From assembly GCA_034638255.1 (NCBI GenBank), contig JAWPGT010000050.1, forward strand, positions 101,468 through 165,467: a DNA stretch of 64,000 nucleotides, given 5' to 3'. A program made the position numbers and the translations under genes. The notes beneath the pieces are model-generated. The model saw only the letters and a program-made list of their open reading frames with translations. It did not search any database and was not told where the DNA came from. The DNA is from Coprinus comatus. Taxonomy: Eukaryota > Basidiomycota > Agaricomycetes > Agaricales > Agaricaceae. Positions 46,000 to 56,266 of this stretch are shown here, piece after piece (the stretch's first letter is position 1; each line of letters starts with the position of its first letter).

Positions 46000-46812
46000 T
46001 CCCGATCCACCCTTGGCCCAACAGCCTGGTCGGGATAATGTGGAGGATCAACTACAAGCATTCTTGCATGGTCTCGGCACACTTAGTCGTGCCTTGACCG
46101 CCCAGGCCTGCGCCTCGGCTACTCCTGCCCCTAATCCTCCTGTTCGGACGTCGGATCGTGCACATGTTCGTGAACCCGCAGTCTTTGATGGTTCTAAACC
46201 AACGAAGCTGTCGGAATTCCTTTTCCAATGCCGTCTCTATTTCCAACACCATCAGAGCCTGGCCTCCGACGTCAGTCGGGTCGGGTTCGCCCTCTCCTAT
46301 CTCTCTGGTTCTGCCCGTCAATGGTTTCAAACTGTGCTTGAGAATACTCATGACTGGATGTTAGTCCCCTGGTACACCGACTGGGATCTATTCGTCCTAG
46401 AACTCACCGCTAACTTCGGCTGTTCCGACTTAGTCGCCGAAGCTGCGGAGGAATTGGACAACCTCACTATGGCTTCAGGCGGTCCGATCGCGACCTACAA
46501 TGTCGAGTTCAACCGTTTGGCCGGGGTCCTCCAATACCCTGATTATCTTCTCTGCCGTGCCTATTACAAAGGTCTTCCCGACCGACTCAAAGACGCTCTC
46601 TATGCACTACCCCAGGGCAAACCAACCTCTCTTGCCGATATGCGTGACACTTGCATTCGTATCGATCAACGCTACTGGGAACGTCAACGCGAAAAGAAGC
46701 GTGTTGCAAGTCGCAACTCGCCGAATACTCCCGCTGCGACTACTCAGTCTTCCACTTCCAATTCTTCCACTTCTACTTCCACATCGGGTCAATCGTCTTC
46801 CAAGTCCAAGTC

Positions 46813-47177
46813 TGTAAGGGGACCGTCCTCACCGACCCTTACACCAACACACCGACTACCGACTGACCCTCCGATGTTCCGACTTCCATCGGAACACCTC
46901 CTGACTTCGCGCTTTCATGACTTACCCCCTCACGTGACCCGTTCCCCATTGTTCCCATTGTCCATGTTACGACACCCCTCTGGACAATAGCTGGCGTCTC
47001 CATCTGTATAGTAGTATATATTGTGTGTAGCCTGTGCGAGTGAATCCCCAACTCTTTCTCTTTGGATTCCTCGCTAGGTATGTTGTATCTGTTCTGTTAT
47101 GCGTTTCCGATCGAATATAACTTTGGATTCCTCGCTAGTTATCGGGCCGCTCGTCGCTGACGTGAGTCACCCTTACA
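46813..47177 (+). repeat. Solo LTR of the Gypsy A family in Gypsy H gag
   Basis: 365 bp, TGTAAGGGG...CCTTACA, clearly related to the Gypsy A LTRs but in plus orientation. Only GTC is shared by the two flanks, so the usual 5-bp duplication is degraded or shortened. Taking out the LTR and one GTC rejoins the gag frame. Confidence 0.88.
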
Positions 47178-47462
47178 GTCGTCCGACAAAACCAAATCGG
47201 CGACCCCTGCTCCGAAAGCCACTACTACTGCTTCCACTACTCCTAAACCTGCAACCGACCTCTCCAATAAACTTGACTCGAACGGCAAGCTCACCGCCGA
47301 AGAACGTCAACGTCGGATTGCTAACAACCTCTGCCTCTTCTGCGGCGCCGCCGGTCACGGTGTTAGCGTTTGTCGGAAGAAAGCAGCTTCGGAAGCGGAG
47401 AAAGCCAAGGCTCGAGCAGCTACTACTACGACTTCGGAAACGACCTCGTCCTCTCAAACTGA

Positions 47463-50400
47463 GAGTTCGGGAAACTGATCTGCGATCCTTCGGGTGTGCA
47501 GACCGAGGATCGCGTTCTTCCTCCCTGCACTATTCCCTTTGTTCGTTTGAACGCTTCCGCTCTTTCTAACCCCGACTCACTTCATATTCCTTTATCTTCT
47601 TCCGCTCCTTGTTTTGCTTCTTGTTCCGAATCGCCGATTGTTGCTCTTATTGATAGCGGTTCTACTCATTGCTTCATTGACACCAAATTCGTTCGCGAGT
47701 TCGCTATACCCACTAGTTCTTGTCCTCCGGTTGAATTACGATTATTCGATGGCTCTTCTAACTCTTATATTACCCAATCTCTGTCCTTACCTATTACTTT
47801 TCCCTCTGGTGAATCTATGGCTATTGATTTCTATGTGACTTGGCTTGACTCTTCGTGTGCTATGGTTCTTGGTTACAACTGGCTCACCCGCTACAATCCG
47901 TTGATTGACTGGGTCTCGGGCAGTATATCTTTCCGATCTATGACTAACGCTGATCTCGCTCTCTCTGCTTCGCTGCGAAAACCGACGGTGGCCGATGCCC
48001 CTGTCACTCCATCTCTTTCCGACGTCTCCGACGTCAACCCTTCCGACTCGTCTTCCGACAATCTTGTTTCTTCTTCTGTCACTCCTGTAGGGTGCTCTGC
48101 CTCTGCATCACCGATCAAGCCACACATCAGTTTCGTGAATGCGATTGCTTTCGATCGTGCTCGCCGACTGCCTGGTTCGCAACAGTTCACGTTGGATCTC
48201 AAGTCTAACGTTCGAGCTGCCGCTGCCGCTCTCAAATCTGCTTCACCAGAACCTCCTGACCTTTCTGCCATCCCTTCCGAATATCATGAATTCGCCGACG
48301 TGTTCAGCAAAGCCAAAGCCGACACGTTACCACCTCACCGACCTTACGACCTTAAGATTGATCTTGAGGAAGGTACCTCACCACCTATCGGTGTGCTCTA
48401 TTCGCTGTCGCAAATCGAGCTTGAGGCCTTACGTGAGTTCATTGACGAGAACTTAACTTCTGGTTTCATTCGACAATCTTCTTCTTCTCATGCTGCACCC
48501 GTTCTTTTCGTAAAAAAGAAGGACGGTTCCCTCCGACTCTGTGTTGATTTCCGTGGTCTTAATCGCATCTCTAAAAAGGACCGTTACCCACTTCCGCTCA
48601 TTTCCGACCTCTTAGACTCTCCCCGAAAGGCTCGTATCTACACCAAGATTGACCTCCGTCATGCTTATCATCTCGTTCGTATCGCCGAAGGCGACGAATG
48701 GAAAACGGCTTTCCAAACTCGTTACGGTTCGTTTGAATGGCTCGTCATGCCATTTGGTCTTACCAACGCTCCCGCCGCTTTTCAACGTTTTATGAACGAC
48801 ATCTTTTCGGATATGCTCGATGTCTGTGTAGTTGTCTATCTTGACGACATTCTCATTTATTCCGACGACATTGCTTCTCACAAAAAACATGTCCGCGAAG
48901 TTCTCAAACGTTTGCGCAAGCATGGTCTTTATGCTCGTGCCGACAAATGTGAATTTCATTCCGAATCGGTGGAATATCTTGGCTACATTCTCGGCTCTGG
49001 AGGTCTTACTATGGCTCAGGACAAGGTTCAAATTATTCAAGACTGGCCCAAACCGAAAAAGGTAAAGGACATTCAATCTTTCTTGGGTTTTGCGAACTTC
49101 TATCGGCGCTTTATCTATGGTTATTCCGACATCGTTGTCCCTCTGACAAGGCTCACTCGAAAGGGTGTTGCTTGGTCGTTTGACGGCGACGCTCGGGATG
49201 CTTTCAATGCTCTCAAAAAAGTGTTTACTTGTGCTCCTGTGCTTACTCATTGGGTCCCTGATGCTCAAATCATCGTCGAGACCGACACTTCCGACTATGC
49301 TCTTGCTGCTATTATTTCTTTACTTACCGACGACGGTGACATCCATCCCGTCACTTTCCACTCCCGTACCTTTTCCGCTCCCGAACTCAACTACGACACC
49401 CACGATAAAGAACTTCTCGCCATCTTCGAAGCTTTCCGAATCTGGCGACACTATCTTGAAGGAGCTTCGCTTCCGATTGATGTTGTCACCAATCACAAAA
49501 ATTTGGAATACTTTTCTACTACTAAGGTTCTTACTCGTCGGCAAGCTCGCTGGTCTGAGTACCTCTCTGGGTTTAATCTTGTTATTCGCTTCCGACCTGG
49601 GCGCCTCGGCACTAAGCCCGATGCTCTTACTCGTCGGTGGGACGTCTACCCTAAGGAGGGGGGAGTCGGCTATGCAGCCGTTAATCCTCACAACTTCCGA
49701 CCGGTCTTCACCCAAGACCAACTTGCGGCCTCTGTTCGTGCTACGTATCTTCTTACTCCTGCTCTTCGTGCTTCTGTTATTGCTGACATTTCTAAGCTTC
49801 ATTCCGATATTCTCTCTTCTCTTTCTTCCGATGCCGAGATCGCCGAACACCTTGTCGAACCGACAGGTCGGTGGTCTAGGGACGATCATGGATTCCTTCG
49901 CCTTGACGGCAGGATCTACGTCCCCGACGCTGAGAACCTTCGGGTTCGGGTTATGCAATATCATCACGACCATCCCCTTGCTGGTCATTACGGTCAGAAT
50001 AAAACTCTCGAGCTTATTCGTCGAGACTATACATGGCCTGGTATTCGGGAAACAGTCAAACTCTTTGTCAAGAGTTGTGTAACCTGTATGCGATCCAAAC
50101 CGCAGCGTCATCGGCCTTATGGCTTGCTTAAGCCGCTTCCGATTCCTTCTCGTCCTTGGGATTCTATCTCGATGGACTTCATTGAGAAACTTCCCGCTTC
50201 TTCTGGCTTCGATGCGATTCTCGTTGTCGTTGACCGATTCACGAAGCAAGCTGTTTTTATCCCTTGTCATGATACAATTACTTCCGCTGACTTAGCCCGA
50301 CTATTCGTTATCCATGTGTTCTCGAAGCATGGTGTACCGTCCCACGTTACTTCCGATCGTGGTTCGGAGTTCGTTTCTCATTTCTTCCGATCGCTTGGTG

Positions 50401-51254
50401 AAGCGTTGAACATGCGACTTCACTTCACGTCGGGTTATCACCCCGAAGGTGACGGTCAAACCGAACGAACTAACCAAACTCTTGAACAGTACATTCGGAT
50501 CTACTGTAACTATCAGCAGACCGACTGGTCGGAACTTCTTCCGCTCGCCGAGTTCGCGTACAACAATGCGCCGAACGCTTCCACTAATGTATCACCATTC
50601 TTTGCTAACAAGGGTTACCATCCTAACATTACAGTTTACCCCGAACGTGACCTGGTGTCCGCTCGAGCTCGTGAATTCACGACTAACCTTGATGAGTTAC
50701 ATGCGACTCTCAAGTTAGAGATTGCTTCTGCTCAGAAAAGGTATCAGGCTTCCGCCGACGCAAAGCGACTTCCGTCGCCGAGCTTCAAAGTCGGTGATCA
50801 AGCATTCGTTAAGGCTCAATTCTTCCGAACTACTCGTCCTGCAAAGAAATTTGCCGAAAAGTATTTGGGTCCTTACAAGATCATTGCACAACCTGGTACA
50901 CTTTCTTATACACTTCAATTACCTCCGAACTTCCATTCTGTACATCCTGTCTTCCATGTATCCATGCTCGAACCGTTTACTGCTAACCCTTTTCCGAACC
51001 GTTCAGATCCTCCTCCACCACCGCCGATTGAAATCGAAGGCGATGTTGAGTACGAAATCTCCCGAATCGTCGATTCCAAGATCGACCGACGTCGGGCCTG
51101 CAAACTACTCTACAAAGTCGCTTGGCTGGGATATGAGGATACGGATGAGGAGTTTTCGTGGTTACCGGCGAACGAACTTGAGCATGCTGTTGAATTGGTT
51201 GATGCGTTCCATCGTTCCTATCCCCACCTTCCGGGGCCTCTATCTTCACTTTAA
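47463..51254 (+). CDS. Gypsy H pol polyprotein, complete, with chromodomain
   Basis: The frame opens at 47463 and overlaps the gag end by 16 bases; entry is expected by -1 frameshift rather than by an own start. It has about 1,260 residues. Domains in order: protease (Leu-Ile-Asp-Ser-Gly-Ser-Thr), reverse transcriptase (Val-Tyr-Leu-Asp-Asp), RNase H (Glu-Thr-Asp-Thr-Ser-Asp-Tyr; Asp-Lys-Glu-Leu-Leu-Ala), integrase zinc domain (His-His-Asp-His...Cys-Val-Thr-Cys) and integrase core (Met-Asp-Phe; Ser-Asp-Arg-Gly-Ser-Glu-Phe; Asp-Gly-Gln-Thr-Glu-Arg). A C-terminal chromodomain ends in the Glu-Phe-Ser-Trp-Leu-Pro block. All catalytic residues are present and no stops or shifts were seen, so it may be functional. 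Confidence 0.95.
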   Translation, partial: EFGKLICDPSGVQTEDRVLPPCTIPFVRLNASALSNPDSLHIPLSSSAPCFASCSESPIVALIDSGSTHCFIDTKFVREFAIPTSSCPPVELRLFDGSSNSYITQSLSLPITFPSGESMAIDFYVTWLDSSCAMVLGYNWLTRYNPLIDWVSGSISFRSMTNADLALSASLRKPTVADAPVTPSLSDVSDVNPSDSSSDNLVSSSVTPVGCSASASPIKPHISFVNAIAFDRARRLPGSQQFTLDLKSNVRAAAAALKSASPEPPDLSAIPSEYHEFADVFSKAKADTLPPHRPYDLKIDLEEGTSPPIGVLYSLSQIELEALREFIDENLTSGFIRQSSSSHAAPVLFVKKKDGSLRLCVDFRGLNRISKKDRYPLPLISDLLDSPRKARIYTKIDLRHAYHLVRIAEGDEWKTAFQTRYGSFEWLVMPFGLTNAPAAFQRFMNDIFSDMLDVCVVVYLDDILIYSDDIASHKKHVREVLKRLRKHGLYARADKCEFHSESVEYLGYILGSGGLTMAQDKVQIIQDWPKPKKVKDIQSFLGFANFYRRFIYGYSDIVVPLTRLTRKGVAWSFDGDARDAFNALKKVFTCAPVLTHWVPDAQIIVETDTSDYALAAIISLLTDDGDIHPVTFHSRTFSAPELNYDTHDKELLAIFEAFRIWRHYLEGASLPIDVVTNHKNLEYFSTTKVLTRRQARWSEYLSGFNLVIRFRPGRLGTKPDALTRRWDVYPKEGGVGYAAVNPHNFRPVFTQDQLAASVRATYLLTPALRASVIADISKLHSDILSSLSSDAEIAEHLVEPTGRWSRDDHGFLRLDGRIYVPDAENLRVRVMQYHHDHPLAGHYGQNKTLELIRRDYTWPGIRETVKLFVKSCVTCMRSKPQRHRPYGLLKPLPIPSRPWDSISMDFIEKLPASSGFDAILVVVDRFTKQAVFIPCHDTITSADLARLFVIHVFSKHGVPSHVTSDRGSEFVSHFFRSLGEALNMRLHFTSGYHPEGDGQTERTNQTLEQYIRIYCNYQQTDWSELLPLAEFAYNNAPNASTNVSPFFANKGYHPNITVYPERDLVSARAREFTTNLDELHATLKLEIASAQKRYQASADAKRLPSPSFKVGDQAFVKAQFFRTTRPAKKFAEKYLGPYKIIAQPGTLSYTLQLPPNFHSVHPVFHVSMLEPFTANPFPNRSDPPPPPPIEIEGDVEYEISRIVDSKIDRRRACKLLYKVAWLGYEDTDEEFSWLPANELEHAVELVDAFHRSYPHLPGPLSSL
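47469..47513 (+). promoter_or_regulatory. -1 ribosomal frameshift signal between Gypsy H gag and pol
   Basis: The heptamer G-GGA-AAC (47469-47475) is in the gag frame and is followed at once by the gag stop TGA. After a 6-nt spacer, GCGATCC (47482-47488) pairs with GGATCGC (47507-47513), and TCGG (47490-47493) pairs with CCGA (47503-47506) around one bulged T. The loop is 9 nt. The pol frame is open from 47463 and lies in the -1 frame. This is the standard layout of a programmed -1 frameshift site. Confidence 0.85.
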
Positions 51255-51610
51255 TCATCGTTCCCAATCGCCAATTCTGGGCTAGGCCCGACTTCAACTT
51301 CTTCCGATCCCTGTTTATCTTAGCCGATTGTGTTCCGATCTTTCTACTCCCTAATCTCGTTTTGTACTCTCTTCTCGCGCTATTACCTTCGACCTATCGG
51401 TCATTTCGCGCACTCTCAGTCTGTTTCTTCGTTTTCGGCTGTCGGCCTTTTAACTTGCCACCTATTCTGATTTCCTCCGACAGTTGCCAACTCATTTCCG
51501 AACTTCCATTTATTTTCTTACTTATCATTTTCACACCAGAGAGCAAGAAATGAATTTGTACTTGTAGTAAAACAAATACTACGATCTACAAGTACTGCCG
51601 ACGCCGATGT

Positions 51611-52666
51611 CTACTCTTCCTCACCCTTGGCACCTTCATCCTCCTCTCCCTCCTCGTCGTCGTCCTTTCCCTCATTCATATCCTTCAGGTCCTTCCTCAG
51701 CCCTTTCATCTCCATCACCAAAGCCCCCAATGCCTGTCGCTGCCATTCCCAATGCTCCTTCTGCAATTTCCGCCATTCGAAGTGGCGGCTCTCGTCATGT
51801 TGTTCCCGCGTATTGATCGTACGCTCCAGACGGGACACCGCAGCAGTAAACTGGCCGATTGAGGCCGACTCTCGGGTGGGTGGATGGGTGGTGGCCGACG
51901 ACGAAGGACCAGCGACGGGAGTGGCAGGGCTGCCGAAAATTTCTTCGTGAGTCAACGACGACCCACTGAAGTCCATCCACGATGCCGCCGACGCTGTCGT
52001 TGTGGTTGCCTTCCGAGGTAACGGCCTTTTCTTGACTGCTCGAATTTCTTCTTCCCTTTTCTTCCCTTTCTCCCTCTTGACCTCCCCTTCCGCGTCCTTG
52101 CCGACACACCCTTTCTTGTCCTTTGCACACCTCTTACAGGGCCCGCTCGGCCTGTTACCTTCCTCACAATCCACGCCCAAACCGACACAGCGCTGACAAG
52201 GGACCTTCTTCAACCGACTGCATACCGTCAGTTCGGGCCGATGGGGTACCGAAACGAAGACTTGCCTATCGGTTGCCACCTTCGTTTTACCGACGCCGAT
52301 CACTTCTACCTCTCCCTCACTGTCTTCCACTACCGGTTTCGACTTCTTTTTCACCACTACTGCCGACGTTTTTCCGTCGGATTCCCGATGCCTCTTCACT
52401 GTCTCAACTTCTTGTCCCTGTAACGAGGTCGAGGATACAGTCGGGGTGATGGGTGGTGGTGTAGGAAGGCGCGGCGAGGTCGGTGCTGGCGTAGATGGCA
52501 ACGTTGTCGGGACCTCCGCGGTGGTCTCCACCGCCGTTTCCTCCACAGGACTGGTGGGGGTCGAGGACACTTGGACGGCCTGAGCAGCTTTCCATGCTGC
52601 CTCAAACGCATCCCTCTGCTCGTTGGTCATATTGAGAAAGTCGTACATGGTAGGAATGTTGGACAT
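51611..52666 (-). CDS. Antisense accessory protein of Gypsy H with Zn2Cys6-like cluster
   Basis: An uninterrupted 351-codon frame on the strand opposite to gag-pol, between the pol stop and the 3' LTR. The N-terminus has a short helical segment, then Thr/Pro-rich sequence to about residue 80 and a basic Lys-rich patch near 107-110. Six cysteines at 157, 160, 167, 177, 180 and 187 follow the pattern C-x2-C-x6-C-x9-C-x2-C-x6-C of fungal Zn2Cys6 DNA-binding domains. A basic stretch (190-220), a helical region (about 275-330) likely to form a coiled coil, and an acidic Glu/Asp tail complete it. The usual basic residues inside a Gal4-type loop are only partly present. Transcription would start in or near the 3' LTR on the reverse strand. 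A role in regulating the element is inference. Confidence 0.72.
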   Translation of the reverse strand: MSNIPTMYDFLNMTNEQRDAFEAAWKAAQAVQVSSTPTSPVEETAVETTAEVPTTLPSTPAPTSPRLPTPPPITPTVSSTSLQGQEVETVKRHRESDGKTSAVVVKKKSKPVVEDSEGEVEVIGVGKTKVATDRQVFVSVPHRPELTVCSRLKKVPCQRCVGLGVDCEEGNRPSGPCKRCAKDKKGCVGKDAEGEVKREKGKKREEEIRAVKKRPLPRKATTTTASAASWMDFSGSSLTHEEIFGSPATPVAGPSSSATTHPPTRESASIGQFTAAVSRLERTINTREQHDESRHFEWRKLQKEHWEWQRQALGALVMEMKGLRKDLKDMNEGKDDDEEGEEDEGAKGEEE

Positions 52667-52866
52667 GGTGGTGCAATACTGTCACCATTGCCACTCATCT
52701 TTTAAGTCCCTGTGCCGACCGTCACGTGCCCGACACGCGGCGACTTCTCAACTTCTTTTTGCCTCATGGTAACCTTGTCCTTCCGACTTCACTTTCCCGC
52801 TGTCACTTTAACTTTCCACGTTCACCACTCTAAGTCCTCGAGGGCTCGGCCTTAATGGGGGGGCAC

Positions 52867-53372
52867 TGTCACGTACCGTGCCACTGACCGACCATCCGAC
52901 AACTCTTCCGACCATCCAACAGTTCCAACTGTCAATCTTGTTATCGGTCGCCGACCTCTTGGACCTTGTTCACTTGTTTTCACCAACTTCCTGTTTCGTA
53001 TATCTCCCTTTTCGGTCGGCATCACCTTTTTAGTATGTCGGCCCGTTGTTCTGTTATCTTATGTTTTGATATGTTATATTCCGATATCGGTAAACAATGT
53101 ATTTAATCGCTAGCCGCTCCTGTACATTCTTTAGTCTGATATCAACATAGTATCCGCACTCATCTCTGTCTCTGTCTTGTTCCGACTCTAAGTCAATCTT
53201 GTCTCTGCTCTCGTTCTCCACTCTCCTCCGTAATTCCTCCCGACATTCTTTCCGACCGTTCGGTCCTCTTGCAAGTGAGGCTAATCGCAGTATCGGAAGG
53301 GCGCAACACATACGTTGAAGCCGAAGCCTCAATCCGACGTCGCTAGCTCATCTCCGATCCCCGTTCTTAACA
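52867..53372 (+). repeat. 3' LTR of Gypsy H
   Basis: 506 bp, preceded by a polypurine tract of seven G (TGGGGGGGCAC). Flanked on the right by the TTAGA duplication. Confidence 0.95.
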
Positions 53373-53540
53373 TTAGAACAGAATGCACAAGGATGAGTAA
53401 CTCCATTTTCATCAGTTTGACATAGAACACCACCCGTTGCAAAGTCAGAAGCATCTGTTTCTCAATACAGGTGTCTTTCAAGTTGGATACATGCTCGAGG
53501 GCAAAGATTTCTGTTAAAAGATTTAAGACAATAACAAGTT

Positions 53541-54327
53541 AACAACTGCTTGAGTTGGCATTTCTTCAATCTTCTTATAGCTTCACTGATCTTAAGACCA
53601 TTTTGCAAGTTCACAACCTTGAGGATTTATTCTGGTCTTGTTTTTTTTTTTCAAGAGTACAAAGACTTTTCTCTAAATTCCAATACCCAAATCATCAAGG
53701 AAGCATACTACATAGTACCAAGGGTACTAGAGATTGACATATTATCCTTTCTTATAGCTTGAACTACCTATAGGCTATCTTATATTGTTATTGTGATATT
53801 GTATCATGAAAATGTATGTCTCAGCATCAAGAAATGTAAAGGTAAATGCTGTTTATTATTAACCAACCTGAAAACGTATGTCTACAATAATGGTAGTACA
53901 AGTTAGTTAATTTGACATTCATTACATGGGAGAATAAACCTCACCTCAGCATCAAGAAATGTAAAGGTAAACGCTGAGGTACACGAGTGAAAATTTACAT
54001 CTTAACAACCATCAAGTGACAAACAAAGTGCGGAACATTTGAAGATAAACAAACATAGAAAAAGGAAAGAACATTTACAAATCGGGAAGTCTGTAACATG
54101 TTCTTGGTACCACCTTCCAACATATCATAATTGATGGGATGGTTTCGACCCTTGACGGCACGAAACTATGGGTTTTTACCCCCATGGAGCTATGGATTAT
54201 GGTATCTCATAGAGTTATGGCTTTCTGGCTGAAAATTACTGGGAACAAACATTGTTCCCAGCAAAACCTATGGGGTTTTATAGAGTATGGCATATGATAG
54301 GTATGGATTATATCAGAGTCGACTGTA
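53541..54327. other. Non-coding stretch with short repeats
   Basis: No gene is seen. A 26-bp direct repeat starts at 53821 and 53946; the second copy is enclosed by ACCTCAGC/GCTGAGGT. A perfect 9-bp stem (CTGGGAACA/TGTTCCCAG) with a 5-base loop lies at 54239-54261. The region 54140-54320 repeats 'tatgg' many times and could be a small transposon relic. Confidence 0.5.
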
Positions 54328-54654
54328 CTTATGATCGTTTATGAATTCAAATCAATACTTTTTAATTAGTGACTGGTGGAGGTAGTTTGAACCCATCCGG
54401 TTTGAGCTTGCCTGGTACATACAAGGTACTGCCACCTAGATAATAATTTTCAATCATGGGGAACTTGAGATACTAATTGATGTGTGTTATTTTTAGGCTA
54501 CTGATTCTGGTATTCTTTTCAACCCATACCCAGGTGAAGCCGCAAATAAAGTGAGTCTTCTCGGAGCTCCGAAGATGGATGTTGACACTGATATATGGTG
54601 TTTTTCAAGGCATATGTAGCACCTGGTGGACCCGTTTATGCTGGCTTGACTTAA
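54328..54654 (+). pseudogene. 3' fragment of an AA9 LPMO gene (exons 7-9 duplicate)
   Basis: Nearly the same as 7791-8120 of LPMO copy 2, including the last three exons and their introns. It begins abruptly at 54328 inside an intron and has no upstream exons, so it cannot encode the enzyme. It is the left end of a duplicated block that also carries the receiver-like gene. Confidence 0.92.
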
Positions 54655-54859
54655 CTACTAAGTACCATTTGAAACGTCCTCTTATTACTACAATTTTCCC
54701 GAGCCATTGCAGTATCAAGTTGTTCAATGAGAAATAAATTACGTTGTGCTTTGAATGAAAAGAGATGTTCAGATATATCAGATCCCACAGAAAATATCCC
54801 CTACTATATCCTTCCCAAGAACCAAGCTTCCCAACAAAACAATACGATGCTGCAAACAT

Positions 54860-56266
54860 CTATTGTTTCTGATAACCTTCCCATCTACTTCCGTCATCTT
54901 TGTCTGGTCCATCAATTAACCCTTTAATAAAGGCTTGACACACAAATAAGCTGGTGGTCGATCCTGCCCGAGTATACATCTGGACATAAGCGGTGGTCGC
55001 TATATAAGCACCACAATAAACCAGAATAGGAGAAGTAAAACCGAGACTGCGCAAGTATCTCAGTGTCCAAGCTCCCGCGGTCAAGTTCATAAATTCTCCT
55101 TGTCTTCTATCCTTTTCCCAACGAGCACTATCTGTTACGAAGCGAAGTTTGTGGACTGATTCTAGTTGTTTCAATTGTACTACAAATTACAAAGTCAGCA
55201 TACAGTTATAATGAAGTATTTCTTTTGGAGTGTACTACCTTGATGCTGTTTGATCCAAACTCGGGCGACGGCAGTTGATGATATTTGTACAACGTTGATT
55301 CCAAGTTTTCGAGCAAATTCCACCTCTGAAGAATTGTTCTGGGGATTATCGTCGATCCATACAATCATCGGGACTAGTTCCTCTTCTACGACTGTGGTCA
55401 TGGAGTTGGATTCGGACTCTTCCTGAGCTGTGTGAATTATAATAGGTTAAAAAGTGTGGCAATGTTAATAATAACCATCATTATGCTTACCAGTGATCAT
55501 CTCTCGCAGATCTGATACAGCCTTGCTTAAAGTACGGCCATCTGCGAACGTTGCCAATGTCTTTGGTGTAACAACTCCAATATCTTTAGAGTCAACGGCT
55601 CGTATTAATGCATTACTAATGTGCTCATTAAGCTCCTGTCTGACCCAGGTGGCGACAGCCGCAGGTAGCGAAGACGCCGGTGCAAAAATATCCTGTGCAT
55701 ATATAATAAGTTTGTCAATAGCCCGAACATCACTTCGGCTTTCATTGACTCACTTGAGTATAATGGAGCGACCAGAAGTCTCGAACATCTGAATTGGCAA
55801 TTCCCTCAAGATTATCATGCATACTCTCCCTAACCGCTTCTCCACCTTCCGATCCCGTTTCACCATCTGCAAGAGATAATGAGGCAACTTGTAATGCGAG
55901 AGACAATAGGTTGATTCTTTCCGTGAGTTTGAGCTGATCATCCTTTAATAACTCGATGACTTTTGCAGGAGAAAGAAATCCAAGGATTGAAGCTAAACTC
56001 GTCTTCTTCGCCTGCCACAAAACAAGATGTTCCTTGATTATCGTAAGAGTCCCTGCAATATCGATCAATGTATCGACGACATTTTGGTTAAGTTTGTTCA
56101 AGGCTTGAAGTTCTTCAAGAGGTTGGAGAATGTTACAAAGTCGTTGTATATCTATTGTAAGAGTAGTTATGATACTATCCTTCCGATCCTTATTTTTGAT
56201 CCATGTATGAACTGCGCGCGCTGTTGCTAGGATAGTGCTTAGAATGGAGATAGGTTCGACAGGCAT
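54860..56266 (-). CDS. Helical-bundle plus receiver/TIR-like domain protein, copy 3 (intact)
   Basis: Four exons: complement(join(54860..55179,55239..55427,55491..55692,55754..56266)), 407 residues. The exon lengths equal those of copy 2 exactly (320, 189, 202, 513). It differs from copy 2 by scattered substitutions only. The domains are as in copy 2: an N-terminal helical region to about residue 170 and a C-terminal receiver/TIR-like domain with Trp-Ile-Asp-Asp-Asn-Pro. It starts 527 bp from, and head-to-head with, the ADP-ribosyltransferase-fold gene at 56794. The retained frame in two copies suggests selection, but recent duplication would also explain it. Confidence 0.8.

Larger units (their letters stand above)
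40928..47478 (+). pseudogene. Gypsy H gag, interrupted by Copia D and a solo LTR
   Basis: The ATG at 40928 follows the 5' LTR by 43 bases. The first part (to 41399) is Ser/Pro/Thr-rich with a Gly/Asp/Asn-rich low-complexity run. Copia D (41400-45999) and its TCCCG duplication interrupt it. The second part (46005-46812) is the Gag capsid region (Phe-Asp-Gly...Phe-Leu-Phe-Gln-Cys-Arg, then Ala-Arg-Gln-Trp-Phe). A solo LTR (46813-47177) follows. The last part (from 47179) has a zinc knuckle [10 protein letters not shown] and ends at TGA 47476-47478. The frame is conserved across both insertion sites, so gag was intact before them. Confidence 0.9.
40379..53372 (+). mobile_element. Full-length Ty3/Gypsy element H (chromovirus) with antisense gene
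   Basis: LTRs of 506 bp each (40379-40884 and 52867-53372) and the target duplication TTAGA (40374-40378 and 53373-53377) bound it. Without the nested Copia D and solo LTR the element is about 8.0 kb. Order: 5' LTR, gag, -1 frameshift signal, pol with chromodomain, an antisense reading frame, a G7 polypurine tract and the 3' LTR. It lies inside the RNase H part of Gypsy G. Its pol is uninterrupted; only gag is broken by later insertions. Confidence 0.96.
38259..53540 (-). pseudogene. Gypsy G pol (chromovirus), split by a solo LTR and Gypsy H
   Basis: Pieces are 38259-38864, 39251-40378 and 53378 to about 53540. Joined across both insertions they read RNase H (Glu-Thr-Asp-Ala-Ser-Asp-Phe, then Asp-Lys-Glu-Leu-Leu-Ala), the integrase zinc domain (His-His...Cys-Pro-Gln-Cys), the integrase core (Tyr-His-Pro-Gln-Thr-Asp-Gly) and a chromodomain (Trp-Glu-Val-Glu-Ala-Ile...Leu-Ile-Lys-Trp-Lys-Gly). 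TGA codons at 39443-39445 and 39320-39322 replace expected Arg. The upstream reverse transcriptase part fades out near 53540. Confidence 0.85.

Noticed and set aside
49165..50270. Long frames of about 300 codons on both strands over the Gypsy H pol gene
   Set aside because: They are shadows of the pol coding frame with biased composition; no family features, and pol explains the stretch fully.
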